Shown here: piece by piece, positions 21,903-32,892 of the stretch | Layout of the letters: each line of letters opens with the position of its first letter | How positions within the stretch are numbered: the stretch's first letter is position 1 | NCBI GenBank assembly: GCA_943736015.1 | Contig: OX031059.1 | Coordinates: 56,121,159 to 56,185,158, forward strand | Source of the DNA: Tridacna crocea | Lineage: Eukaryota; Mollusca; Bivalvia; Cardiida; Cardiidae | Direction: 5' to 3' | DNA: 64,000 bases | Position numbers and translations under genes: made by a program | The notes under the pieces: model-generated | What the model saw: only the letters and a program-made list of their open reading frames with translations | Databases searched by the model: none | What the model was told of the DNA's origin: nothing

Positions 21903-22792
21903 AGAGGAATAAATTCTATCCATAAAACCATGTGACAAAAGGCATAAATTTATCACCATTTATTTGAACTTAAAAGAATAAAAGAGTAGAGACTTAAACA
22001 AAACATCACCATTTCTTTCAGAATTTATATGCATCTATCTACATGTGGGCCGAGTTAACACAAACCAAGTACAATAATTGTGTAAAGTTGTCTGACCCTG
22101 AAAATCAATGAATAAAATTCCATGCCTTTATTACACCTTCACACAATGATTTTGGTAGATCCAATGGGTTCCTTTGCTGAAGTATTTAAGAAGACCAGGA
22201 TAGTAGAAGACCAATAGGCATCAGTACAGGAATATTTGAAGGACAGCATTCTGGTGAACTGAACATTTGTTAAAAAATTTATTTTGTCAAACAAGTATGC
22301 TTTGATTCACAAAAAAGGTCTTAAATTTTAAGAAAGCGGGTCAGATTTTTAAAAATATTTTGTACATCATGTAAGATTTCTGGGTGTGATAACCGTCAAT
22401 CACATGCAATTTTTTTTTTGTTCTTGTCAATAAAAACCATCTTGGTGACTATAATTTCAAGGTATGTGGGTGTTTTACTAATCCAGATTGTAAAGATTTC
22501 TCCGATAAATTTTGTCACATCAACAACCCCCTTCTGGACTTATTTCAAGGAAAGGATTCCAGTGCCATTACTACCATACAAGGGGATCATTTGAATCAGT
22601 TGAATATTTAATGGTAAACAACTTTGTACTTGGTTAACCCCACAACTGAAATGTCTGTTGACAATCGATTAAAAGTGTTTTTGGTTTTCCTTGTTCGAAA
22701 CTCCAGTGACATTCAATGTATTTCACAAGATCATGGGTGTAGTGTAAAAACAAGGTTATTTGTGCTCACTAAATCTATATAACAATATTGTG
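21903..22792. other. GLIS intron 1, gene-free stretch
   Basis: AT-rich, with no exon or element recognised. Confidence 0.5.
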
Positions 22793-23228
22793 GTAAATCC
22801 TTTAGACTTTTATCGCACAATCCAAAGTTCAAAAACCTTAAGGAAGAAATCTTTTGAAAGCATTGTAGAAGAAAGAGAAATCGCTGGCATCTCCTCTTTT
22901 TTTCTCCCAGTTTTCCACTCAACTGATGGCAAATTTTACTGTATGAGTCGCCTTTCATCACTTGTCTGCAAATGCTTTAAATCATTACCAAACAACAAAA
23001 CTTTAGACTGGTCCATATTCGAAGGATTTGCAGACGACAAATTAAATGTGACTGAAAGGATGATTTTTGTTTTTTGATAGGGAAGAAAACATTGTGGGAA
23101 AAGGAGAAAATGCTGGTTACCAGCATTTTCTCCTTTTCCCACAATGTTTTCAAAAGTCTTCTCCTACACAGTTGTTAAAACTCGGGATTGTGTGGTAATG
23201 GGTTAAATGCTGTTGTGTGGTAAAGAGT
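22793..23228 (+). mobile_element. forward TTAA hairpin element interrupted by another copy
   Basis: The outer copy runs 22793-22976 to TGTCTGCAAATGCT and resumes at 23207 (TGTTGTGTGGTAAAGAGTT). A complete reverse copy lies exactly between. Confidence 0.8.
22977..23206 (-). mobile_element. TTAA hairpin element, reverse, nested
   Basis: 230 bp, TTAA at both ends, perfect palindrome, inserted in the outer forward copy. Confidence 0.94.
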
Positions 23229-23324
23229 TCTCATGACTGATCTTGAAAACTGCTTAACTCTAAACAAAACTACAAAATGTTTGACCCGTCTATATGCCTA
23301 AAGCATGCATTAGAATTTTGTTTA

Positions 23325-24330
23325 GCTCACCTGAGCACAACAAGCTCAAGGGGAGCTTTTAGGATCACTGGGTATCTGTCGTGCGTCAACAATCCTTTAA
23401 ACATCAACTCCATCTAAACCACTGAGCCAATTTGGACCAAACTTGGCTGAAATGTTCCTTAATTAGGAGGTCCTCTTTAAAATTAAAAATTGTTCACAGA
23501 ATTTGATTCCGTCAAATTCTGGTTGCCATGGTAACCAAATGGAATATTCTTGGAAATTCTTTGAAAATCTTCTCCTCTGAAACTGCTGGTCAGATTTTAA
23601 AATAATTTCACAAAGATGTTCCTTGGGTGACCCTTTTCAAAAATTGTTCGTGAAATTTTAATCCATCGAGAAACAAGGCTCTGGTGAATGGGGGCTTCTT
23701 GCACTATACAGAAATAAAGGAATTCTTAAAAATTCTTCTTGTCTAAAACCGCAGGTCAGATTTTGAAATTATTTCACAGAGATGTTCCTTGGATGACCCA
23801 TTTCAAAAATTGTTCACAAAATTTTGATCTGTCAAGAATCACGCCTCTAGTGAATGGGGGCTACTTGTACTATTCAGAAATGCAGAAATTCTTAAAAATT
23901 CTTCTTCTTTGAAACCGCTGGTCAGACTTTGAAATAATTTCACAGAGATGTTCCTTGGGTAACCCTTTTCAAAAAGTGTTCATGAAATTTTGATTCTTCA
24001 ATAAACATGGCTCTGATGAATGGGGGCTACTTGCACTATATGGCCATGAAGGAATTTTTTAAAATTCTTCTCTGAAACAGCTGATCAGATTCTAAAATAT
24101 TTTCACAGAAATGTTCCTTAATTGACCCTTTTCAAAAATTGCTCAAAATATTTTGATCCATCAAGAAACATGTCTCTGATGGCTTTGGGCTATTTATACT
24201 ATACAGACATAAAGAAATTCTTAAAAATTCTTCTTCTCTGAAGTGGCTGTTTAGATTTTGAAAAAAATGGCTATGGTCCTCTCAGAAATTCAGATGAGCG
24301 ATCCAGGGCCATCTTGGCCCTCTTGTTTCA
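23325..24330. mobile_element. satellite-bearing non-autonomous element
   Basis: Starts TTTAGCTCACCTGAGCACAA. It contains at least four tandem units of ~165 bp (CTGGTCAGATTTT at 23585, 23752, 23917, 24080, with a fifth near 24246; shared ATGTTCCTTGGGTGACCC). It ends TCAGATGAGCGATCCAGGGCC then ATCTTGGCCCTCTTG. This layout recalls the bivalve pearl/CvA elements, possibly Helitron-related; that link is from memory. Confidence 0.8.
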
Positions 24331-25389
24331 AATTTTTCTGCTGTTATTTGGTTTCAAAAGGTAATGGGTTAAAAAGGGTCCAGTATTGGATCTAATTTTG
24401 TAATGAGCCTTATTGTGAAACAAAGTATGTATTTAGGAAACCTGTGTTGATGGTAATGCAGTTGTAATGAGTGTAATCCATCCACTGAAAAAGTCCCGAG
24501 TTTGTAAACCTTGACTCATGGAGTCTTCTCTATTAGCCCTTATAGGCTAAACCTGGACCTGGATAGCTTATGTGGACAGTGTAGATCAAGATCAGACTGC
24601 ACAGACTGTGCAGTCTGATCTTTGATCTACACTCTCCACTTCTTTGCCAGCTATTTTAAAAAAAAACAGCCTTGGAAATTGCAACATCTGCAACTTAAGT
24701 ACTGACTGAGAATGTCCAGTCCATATTTTGTGCACCACAAGATTAATGAAACTCTAGAGTATCTTTCAAACCTATAGAAATTTCTGATGACTGTGCAGAA
24801 AATGCAGTATGATCTTGTCCTATGAAACTGCTTGGAATTGCAATCAATTCTGCATTTGGAAGCAGCAAAACAATTAAATTTTAGATGTTTTCAGCTTTTT
24901 CGATTAGTACTGTAAAGTAATTAGTGACTCAATCACTTGTCAGACTAGAACCGAACAAACGAAGGAATGAACGAACAAACGAATTACTTTAATGACAAAA
25001 AATTACATACCAGCACTAGCACCAGTTGATATGTTCTTAAGTCTTTCATCATAACAATTCTGGTAATATTTTGACAGAGGGAGAATTGGCTAAGGATGAG
25101 AATTTTTCAAAATTAATGTCTTAATAATCAGTCATGTTTGTAATATATCGTTACATCTCATTATGATGATTTCTTCGTTAGCGGCATTTATTTCTTTCTC
25201 CAAACGCGATAAGTTATTACTTGGTAATTTTGCAATTTGTAAAACAACTGCTTTCATTTCTTTTCTGTTCTTCTTTTTAGGATCTTTTGCTGAAAGGACT
25301 TCTAGTTCTAAATTAGCAAACAACAAAATATCAAACATGCTGAATTGAAAACATTTATAGAGAACATATTAATTGTATTATATTATGAT
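24331..25389. other. GLIS intron 1 spacer with one hairpin
   Basis: 24572-24639 is a hairpin (GTGTAGATCAAGATCAGACT paired with AGTCTGATCTTTGATCTACA). Otherwise no exon was seen. Confidence 0.65.
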
Positions 25390-25537
25390 TTAACCCATCT
25401 AAAGCATTTTTCCTTTTCCTACAATGTTTCTACCTTTCACAAAACAAATTACAAATTTTCAGTCACTTTTATTTTGTCATCTGCAAATGCTTTCGATTTG
25501 GACAAGCCAAAAATATTATTGTTTGGTAACGAGTTAA
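25390..25537 (+). mobile_element. TTAA hairpin element, core-deleted forward copy
   Basis: 148 bp with both TTAA ends. The A arm and left stem are missing. Confidence 0.88.
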
Positions 25538-25652
25538 ATGATTGAATTTATCTTTCTGTGATTAGAAATATTGTGAGAATTTATGAAACTAACACTTATC
25601 AGCATTATTTTTTTTGCAATAATTTTTTAACAAACATCTTTCTCAGGGGTCT

Positions 25653-25857
25653 TCAACCTTTACCAAACGATCCCTGGGTATAAACAACCTTTGGAAGGAG
25701 CCCTTTTGAAAACATTGTGGGAAAAGGAGAAAATGCTGGTAACCAGCATTTCCTCCTTTTTCCAAAATGTTTTCTACTCTATCAAGAACAAATTATGCCA
25801 TTTAAGCCATCTTCAATTTGTCGTCTGCAAATGCTTTCAGTTTGGACCAGTCTAAAA
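25653..25857 (+). mobile_element. TTAA hairpin element, forward, right end lost
   Basis: The palindrome is present with two mismatches. The B arm ends at CAGTCTAAAACATAC. Confidence 0.88.
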
Positions 25858-25993
25858 CATACATCATCACAAAAAAAGTTGACAGTGGCACTTCCATCAA
25901 ACAATGACACTGAAACAAAGTTATTATTACTTTTTATTCGTTTTCTTAAAATTTTTAAAATTTACTAGGCTAGAAACTGAGAATGAAAACTAA

Positions 25994-26296
25994 GCTCTTT
26001 ACCACCTATTACAAAATATTACTCCTGTCTACACTAAAGTATTTGCAGATGACAAACTGCAGCTAAACGTTTAATATACAAATTGTGAAAGTTGTCTGAA
26101 AAAGGGTAGAAAACGGGAGAAAATGCTGGAATAATCCCTGGTTATAAGGACCCTGAAGAAGAAGCCTTTTGAAAAAATTGTGGGAAGAGGAGAAAATGCT
26201 GGTAACCAAGTTTTAATTTTTGAGTAATGTTAATTTTGTTGTCTGCAAACGCCCTAAATTTTGAAAAGTCTAAAATTTTGTCGTTTGGTAAGGTAA
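25994..26296. mobile_element. composite of a reverse and a forward TTAA hairpin element
   Basis: A left B arm and half stem (25994-26130) are fused to the A arm, left stem and B arm of a forward copy (26131-26296). The right stem is deleted. Confidence 0.8.
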
Positions 26297-26806
26297 TAAG
26301 CATTTGGGTGACCATCAAATTTGTTTGGCCCCATATTAGACATATTTGTAATGCCTGAAAGTTTATTTCTGACTGAGTTGTACAAAAACCTGTCAAAAAG
26401 GGCCGATAGATCAAATAAAGCTTAATTACTTCATTTATCAACACCAATCACAGATTTAGGAAACAAATATTGGAAATTTGATCCTTTTTCAAATGCTATC
26501 CTATTTCCAAGCATGTATCAGGTTCAAGAATATCACTAAAAGGTGAGATACAAAAAGCAACTTGTCTTTATGTTTATTTTTGGAGTGTGACATCAAAATA
26601 ATGACAAATGTGAATTTTCTGCCTTGAAGATGTTAGAATGCCAAAAAATTATTTTTGAGGCAATAGGGAACCACAACAAGTATAAAACATGTGCTGCGTA
26701 AGAAAAGACGTCAAATGAACTCAAAACTCAGTATCAGACAAAAAAATATGATGTTAATGCAACTTTTTTTTTGAAAATTAAACAAAAAAACCCTGGTTCG
26801 ACTATT
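26297..26806. other. GLIS intron 1, gene-free stretch
   Basis: No exon or repeat recognised. Confidence 0.5.
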
Positions 26807-27034
26807 TTAACCAATTACCACACAATCCCTACTTCTGACGACCCTCAGAAAGACGCCTTTAGAAAACATTGTGGGAAAAGGAGAAAATGCTGGTTACCAG
26901 CATTTTCTCCTTTTCCCACAATGTTTTCTACCCTTCGTAAAACAAATTTCAAACTTTCAGTCACTTTTATTGTGTCATCTGCAAACGCTTTCAGTTTGGA
27001 CCAGTCTAAAATGTTCTTGTTTGGTAATGAGTAA
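26807..27034 (+). mobile_element. TTAA hairpin element, forward
   Basis: Perfect palindrome. The right terminus has decayed to GAGTAAAA. Confidence 0.95.
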
Positions 27035-28105
27035 AATAGTGATCAACTGTAAATTTGGCAAGTAAAGAAAGTGCATGAAACACATCAAAAGCACCTCCTA
27101 TTTTTTGCTTTATATTTCTTGATACTGTGGAGTACAATTCGGAGCTAATGGAAAGGACCATATTCAAGGAAAGATTTTCGATTTTCATAATATGTACTTG
27201 CCATATGAAATAACTGACTAATCTAGTTCACATACAGGACTTGTTAAGGAGTCTTGCAACTCCACATAAGCGATAAAATACCGCTAAATGAAATATTATG
27301 TTTAGCTAGCCAATTATTACACTGAAACACAAATTTACTATAGAAAATCCATATGTCTAGTAGGGTGTGAGAAAGTTCCACATTCCAGATGTAAAATGTA
27401 TTGAATTCTCATCAATCAAGCAGACCACTTGAAAATGATTACCCATAATTCCATGGTACGATTGTTTTCTGAAGAGAGCTGCTGATAGCACGGACATAAT
27501 TGATGAATATGATTACTTCATTTATTTCTCTATCCATTAAAAATGTCAGAAAATGTCCATAATAATTTCTGTACATGTTATGATCTATCCAGAGAATATT
27601 TATTCCAGAATTCATGTTAAATATTTACGTACAGCATCCATTGTAATTTCAATCTTACTAGGTGATTGTAACAAGTCAGTTTTTGTGAAAGCAATTTCTT
27701 GCTTGTTGTAGTAATATATCCTAAAAATCCTAAAAATGTTTTGCCTTTTTGAAGCCTTTTCATTTATTGCTTCTTGAAACAAGTATACAGTGGACATTTT
27801 TGACAAAAATCCATATAAAGAAATGTTGCTCAGCATGAATTACATTTGTATTTGTTTGAATATGGGCTTAGGTTATATCATGGCAGTCAGTGATGCACTC
27901 ACGTGTTTCCTGGTTTTCTCACACCAGCACTGACACAACTTTCTTTCCAAAGCCACCAACTACTTTTCTCAAAAAATTTAATTTTGTCACAACCTTACTA
28001 TATGTGTTCAATTATTATTTTGTAATTTATGGGCAATACTTGAATACATGCTGACAGTTTGTGACAAAAATAGTTCTATTTTTTCATTAGACATTTCTCA
28101 GTATT
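27035..28105. other. GLIS intron 1 spacer with a SINE fragment
   Basis: 27870-27980 is a fragment of the SINE body at 2543-2798 (GACACAACTTTCTTTCCAAA). No exon was recognised elsewhere. Confidence 0.6.
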
Positions 28106-28334
28106 TTAACCCATTACCACACAATCCCTACTTTTGACGCCCCCGAAAAAGAGGCCTTGAGAAAACACTGTAGGAAAAGGAGAAAATGCTGGTAACCAGC
28201 ATTTTCTCCTTTTTCCACAATGTTTTCTATCCTTTACAAAATAAGTTTCAAATTTTCAATTACTTTCATTTTGTCGTCTGCAAATCCTTTCGATTTGGAC
28301 AAGCCCAAAATTTTGCCATTTGGTAATGAGTTAA
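28106..28334 (+). mobile_element. TTAA hairpin element, forward
   Basis: 229 bp, TTAA at both ends. Confidence 0.95.
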
Positions 28335-28579
28335 AAGATATAAATGGTCTTATGATGAAAAAAATAAGTTGCTTGCAGGATGTACAATAACATGATAATA
28401 CAATTCCTGGCTGAAGACATTGATCATGTCATTAAAAATTCTTTCTTCACAATTCTTTTTTCTATAATGTATATTCTGGTGTTGCCATACTCAGGAATAT
28501 TTGTCCAGATGAACACATCATGGCCTAGAAGATTGTGACTATCATTTTTCTTTAACCGAGTCCAACTGTGCCGGAAACT

Positions 28580-28787
28580 TGATAACCCTTTTTTTAACAA
28601 CCAAAAGTAGACATTTGGAAACATCATGGGACAAAGAACAAAATGCTGGTAACAAGCATTTTCCTTCCCTCAATGGTTTTTGCCTATTTATAGACAAATC
28701 CAAGCATCTGAGGCATATTTATTTAGTCATCTGCAAAGTACTTTCATTATGAGCTGGTCTAAGTTTGCTCCCTGGTAAAGAGATATA
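28580..28787 (+). mobile_element. TTAA hairpin element, degenerate forward copy
   Basis: Stem AAAATGCTGGTAACAAGCAT and a diverged B arm (TAGTCATCTGCAAAGTACTT). Confidence 0.72.
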
Positions 28788-29127
28788 ACAAGTGTTTACA
28801 AGGGACCGTTGAAATTCATAACTATGTAAAATATTTGCATTTTTTACCACCTCTGTGATGGATTTGAAACAACAGGCTGAATTTCAAGGTTGTATTATCA
28901 ACAAAAAAGTTTTCATTTGCAATGTTACAGTATTTTTATAGCTTACAGACTCCGGCAAGCAAACAAATAAATAATTCATCACAGTAACACTAGAATTACC
29001 ATAAAAAGGTCTAAAATGCGAGAGGATGTGTCATATTGTTAAGTTGTAATGCGCATGCAGCATATTTTAGCAACTTTATTTGTATTCAAATCCTTCAAAA
29101 TTTGTTGCAAATAGTTTTTCTACACTA

Positions 29128-29484
29128 AGCAAAGCCCTTTATCATACAATACAACATTTTATCAACCCTGGGGCATTTTTGTAGCCTTTGAAAACATTGT
29201 GTGAAAAGCAGAAAATACTTGTTTTCAGCATCATCTTCTTTTCCTCCTGATGGATTTCTACCCTTTTAGCCCTTTACCACAAAGTCCTGACTTTTAAGAA
29301 GCCTGAGAAAGAAGCCTTTTGAAAACAATTTGGGAAAAGCAGAAAGTAACCAGATTTTGTCCTTTACAATGTTTTCTACCATTCTCAAAACAATTTTCGA
29401 CTCTTCAGTCACTTCTGTTTTATCGGCTGCAAATGCTTTCAATTTGGACCAGTCTTAAAATTTTGTCATTTGGTAAAGAGTTAA
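29128..29484 (+). mobile_element. two forward TTAA hairpin elements in tandem
   Basis: A decayed, 3'-truncated copy (29128-29266) is followed by a longer one (29267-29484) whose palindrome has collapsed to GAAAGTAACCAGATTTTGTC. Confidence 0.82.
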
Positions 29485-29489
29485 TATCA

Positions 29490-29700
29490 AAGCCTGTCAT
29501 TCAGGCCACATTTAGTATGCCATTTGCAGTTGGTTAATGATTTTGGACAGTAGAAATAGGCTGACCTGGGCTGGAACTTTTTCATTAGGGTCTATTTTCT
29601 GTATGTCAAGAGGCAACTCTAGCTCCTGATTTAATCCATTGTTCATGAAATTGGTCTTATGGATCTATAATTATGTGCTGATTTCCTCTAATTCTATGTG
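29490..29700 (+). repeat. dispersed repeat with CTGACCTGGGCTGGA
   Basis: Shares ATGGATC(T/C)ATAATTATG and the GACCTGGGC stretch, inverted, with 37078-37260. Termini unknown. Confidence 0.45.
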
Positions 29701-29722
29701 GTGTGCGCTTAGAAAAGGGGGG

Positions 29723-29951
29723 TTAACTCTTTACCAAACAACAAAATTTTGGACCAGTCCAAATTGAAAGCATTTACAGACTACAAAATAAATGCGAGTC
29801 AAAAATTGAAATTTGATTTGTAAAGGATAGAAAAGATTGTGGGAAAAGGAGAAAATGCTGGTTTCCAGCATTTTCTCTTTTTCCCACAATGTTTGTAAAG
29901 GCTTTCTTCCTCAGGGTCGTTAAAAGTCAGGATTGTGTGGTAAAGGGTTAA
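29723..29951 (-). mobile_element. TTAA hairpin element, reverse
   Basis: 229 bp. Its right TTAA is shared with the next element. The central base pair region reads CTGGTTTCCAGC. Confidence 0.95.
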
Positions 29952-30227
29952 CTCATTACCAAACGACAATATTTTAGACTTGTTGAAATCGAAAGCATTT
30001 GCAGACAACAAAATAAATGTAACTAAAACATTGAAATGTTTCCAACAAGCTAGAAAACATTGTGGAAAAAGGAGAAAATGCTGGTTACCATTATTTTTTC
30101 CTTTTCCCACAATGTTTTCTACCCTCCCAAATTCAACTTCACTTTTTTGAGTAACATTAAATTTTGTTGTCTGCAAAAGCTTTCAGTTTGGACAAGTCCA
30201 ACATTTTGTCGTTTGGTAAAGAGTTAA
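29948..30227. mobile_element. double-B-arm TTAA hairpin element
   Basis: Both flanks are B arms: GAAATCGAAAGCATTTGCAG on the left and its inverse CTGCAAAAGCTTTCAGTTTG on the right. The whole 280 bp is therefore one imperfect inverted repeat. It lies in GLIS intron 1, about 105 nt from the exon 1 donor. Confidence 0.92.
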
Positions 30228-30333
30228 CCCCTTTTTAAATCCTCAAAGCATTTTTCCTTTTTTTCTTTTCAACACTGCTGGTATCATAAACCATATCTTG
30301 CCCACAAAAATAATCCATGAATACAGCAATTAC

Positions 30334-30583
30334 CTTTGACTCGGTGATGTCCATTGTAAATTCCGTTTGGTCCAGGATTTCTCGGGGTTACAAATGGCGA
30401 CTTGCTGTCTGTGTAGCCATTCTGCGTAGCTTTTCCTTGCGAAATAATGGAACGCTGTGTAGGTAGGGCTGGTAGCTGAACCCTCTCATTGGGTTGTGGA
30501 GTCTCAGCTTCTATGCGTAAGGCTGGAATCCCAGCACCTGGACCAATCTGACCGCGGCTATTGTTTGAACTGCGACCATTCAT
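30334..30583 (-). CDS. GLIS3: GLIS exon 1 (N-terminus, residues 1-83)
   Basis: This is the first coding exon. It opens with ATG at 30583 (MNGRSSNNSRG) and ends CGA GTC AAA G followed by the donor GTAATTGC at 30333. It holds 83 codons plus one base, so it is phase 1 and joins exon 2 to make GAT (Asp). Just upstream, a pyrimidine-rich tract and CAG at 30590-30588 make a credible acceptor, so a 5' untranslated exon probably lies further right and this exon may begin at 30587. The encoded segment is rich in Pro, Gln, Asn and Ser, with no domain, as is usual for GLIS N-termini. The start is favoured because MNGRS matches the N-terminus I remember for vertebrate GLIS3. Confidence 0.82.
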
Positions 30584-30748
30584 AGTTCTGTAGCAATAAA
30601 AAATATAAACAATTTGTTAGTGCTTTACCTAGATATTGAAACTAATGGGTATTTTCCATCCATTTAAAACGAAAAACTACACTTATAGTAACTTAAGTGA
30701 AAAACATGAAAAAGGTTAGGCCAGAATATTCGATGAGATATACTGTAT

Positions 30749-30937
30749 TTACTCTTTACCACACAACAAAATTTTAGACTTGTCCAAGCTGAAAGCATTG
30801 TCAGACCACAAAATAAAACTGACTGAAAATTTGAAATTTATTTTGTGAAGGGTAGAAAACATTGTGGGAAAAGGAGAAAATGCTGGTTACCAGCATTTTC
30901 TCCTTTTCCCACAATGTTTTCTAAAGGCTTCTTTCTC
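30749..30937 (-). mobile_element. TTAA hairpin element, reverse, right arm lost
   Basis: Perfect palindrome. It stops at GCTTCTTTCTC, where the duplicated flanking unit begins. Confidence 0.92.
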
Positions 30938-31055
30938 AAACTGACTCTGTTCAACAAGTAAAACAGTTTATACAATTTCAACATTATTCCAGACAGTTTT
31001 ACAAATTGGTAGACAACATCCAAATCAGACTGACACTCAATTTCATTCAGCTGTC

Positions 31056-31277
31056 TTAACTCATTACCAAACAACAGCATTTTAGGCTTGTCCAAATCGA
31101 AGCAGAAAACAAAATAAAAGTGACAGAAAATATGAAATTTGTTTTGTGAAGGGTAGAAAACATCATGCGAAAAGGAGAAAATGCCTGTTACCAGCATTTT
31201 CTCCTCACCCCACAATGTTTTCTAAAGGCCTCTTTCTCAGGGTGGGCAAAAGTCGGGAGTTTGTTGTAATGGGTTAA
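31056..31277 (-). mobile_element. TTAA hairpin element, reverse
   Basis: Part of duplicated segment 1. The stem carries ATGCCTGTTACCAGCAT and other mismatches. Confidence 0.93.
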
Positions 31278-31407
31278 TGAAACTGACTTTGTTCAACAAG
31301 AAAAACAGTTTAAAATATTGCAATTTCAGCATTATTCCAGACAGTTTTACAAATTGGTAGAGAATATAGATCCAAAATCAGACTGCACTCAATTTCATCC
31401 AGCATTT

Positions 31408-31632
31408 TTAACTCATTACCACATGGCAATATTTTAGGCTTGTCCAAATCAAAAGCATTTGCAGACGACAACAAAACTGACTGAAAATTTAAAATCTGTT
31501 TTGTAAAGGGTGCAACACACTGTGGGAAAAGGAGAAAATGCTGGTGACTAGCATTTTCTCCTTTTCTCACTATGTTTTCTAAAGGCTTTCTTTTCAGGGT
31601 CATCAAAGTAGGAATTGTGGGTAATGGGTTAA
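31408..31632 (-). mobile_element. TTAA hairpin element, reverse
   Basis: Part of duplicated segment 2. TTAA at both ends. Centre GCTGGTGACTAGC. Confidence 0.93.
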
Positions 31633-31922
31633 GGTTGAATTCTGAATATAATGTCAAAATTCACCTATTGTTTTTTCTTTTAAGAGGAAAATAGACATCA
31701 AAACATAAAATATTTATACTAAAACATTAAAACATAAACACAGATATCCTTTTAACTTATTCAGTATCATTTTTTTGGTGTTTTACACCTTTTTATACAT
31801 TGCTTCCTTCTATTTTTCACATCAGCAAGTGCTCCTTTTATCAATTGTTGACTGGTATCAGAGCTCAAGATATAGGGTGTGATTTTTGTCTTCATAATTG
31901 AAAATATTAATCATTCTCAACT

Positions 31923-31997
31923 AAACCCTGTGTTATGGGTACTCATTAGAATTGTCTCATTGAGACAATTCTAATGAGTACCCACAACATAGGGTTT
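31923..31997. repeat. 75 bp near-perfect palindrome
   Basis: Two 37 nt arms around T31960. Only two pairs differ, and both are G/A exchanges (CCCTGTGTTATGGG against CCCTATGTTGTGGG). Central part GAATTGTCTCATTGAGACAA. Confidence 0.93.
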
Positions 31998-32244
31998 GAA
32001 AGAGAAATAATGGACTTAGAATGCTTTCACTCCCTCTCATCTGGAGCTCTGTGGTACTTGGCACTACACTTTTTGGAAGCCACCAGTTGTTTTCCTACAA
32101 CAACATGATCTAAATAACTTTAGGTTATGGCAGAGCGGGATGAATTGTCATTAAACCTATCATCAATTCTCCGAGAGATCTTGACCAAGCCAGGTTTCGA
32201 CTTCAAACCTCTGGGTTACTATCCCTGAATGTTACCGATTTGGC

Positions 32245-32646
32245 CATCTTTGCGAGCCAAGGTTAAGATCACTACGTGGATCTTACCTTGGCTGATTGAG
32301 CCCAATTTCGTGATTCCTGCGATGCGCTTTCTATTGAATGCTGGTTATTACCCCCCTTTACATCATATTTCTAAAAGCAAATGAAATATCATTTTACAAA
32401 CTGCTTACAAATACACATGAAGCGATAAGCAGACATCCACGTGGGTTTCCATGTTTACCTTCTATTCGAAAGGTAGCGACCTTATTCTATTTTTATCAAA
32501 GACGAAATGTTACGAGCAATTTCATTCGTTGCAGTCAGAACTGGCTGCATCCAATGAATAAGCATAACGGGGGAATGTAAAAATTAAGCTCTATCCGCCA
32601 AGGGTAGAGTAGCGTAGTGAATCGTCAGCCTTGGCTTGCAAAGATG
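32245..32646 (-). mobile_element. Mutator-like MITE, copy B
   Basis: Inverted relative to copies A and C. Ends CATCTTTGCGAGCC and GGCTTGCAAAGATG. Flanks CGATTTGGC (32236-32244) and CAATTTGGC (32647-32655) form a 9 bp duplication with one mismatch. Confidence 0.9.
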
Positions 32647-32649
32647 CAA

Positions 32650-32890
32650 TTTGGCAGGCTTTGCTATGCATGTCAGCCATGCTCTGTGAAAAGGGGGCCT
32701 AGTGTATCTGCAAAAAAAGGTATCAACCTATGCCAGCCTTTAAGATATGCACTCAATGCGGGCTGACATGGGTCATAATTTTTCGCTCTATGCAAATTGT
32801 TTGCATGTCTAAGAACAACTCTATCTCCAGATCCAATTAATTCTTAGAATAAACAGATATTTACGGATCTACAACTATGTGATGACAAAT
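32650..32890 (+). repeat. dispersed bivalve-type repeat fragment
   Basis: Contains AGCCATGCTCTGTGAAAAGG, seen again at 36800-36850 and inverted near 37230 and position 45. Confidence 0.5.
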
Positions 32891-32892
32891 GC

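Larger units (their letters stand above)
8017..30587 (-). other. GLIS3: GLIS1/3-type zinc-finger transcription factor gene, 3' end missing
   Basis: This is the span of the four coding exons visible on the minus strand. The product is predicted to be a nuclear, DNA-binding Krueppel-like transcription factor of the GLIS group, relatives of GLI and ZIC. The exons join in frame: exon 1 ends after one base of a codon, exon 2 supplies the other two, and the last two junctions are phase 0. The assembled partial protein has 694 residues with five C2H2 fingers between residues 535 and 684. The C-terminal transactivation region and stop codon are not visible and should lie beyond position 1. Introns are about 9.1, 5.1 and 6.3 kb and are packed with hairpin elements. 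The call GLIS3 rather than GLIS1 rests on finger sequence and the N-terminus MNGRS, which I recall from vertebrate GLIS3; molluscs may have a single GLIS1/3 gene. Confidence 0.9.
30937..31632. repeat. two tandem ~345 bp segments, each flank plus hairpin element
   Basis: Segments 30937-31277 and 31278-31632 share AACTGACT(C/T)TGTTCAACAAG, TTATTCCAGACAGTTTTACA and CTCAATTTCAT(T/C)CAGC, followed in each by a reverse hairpin element. Confidence 0.92.
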
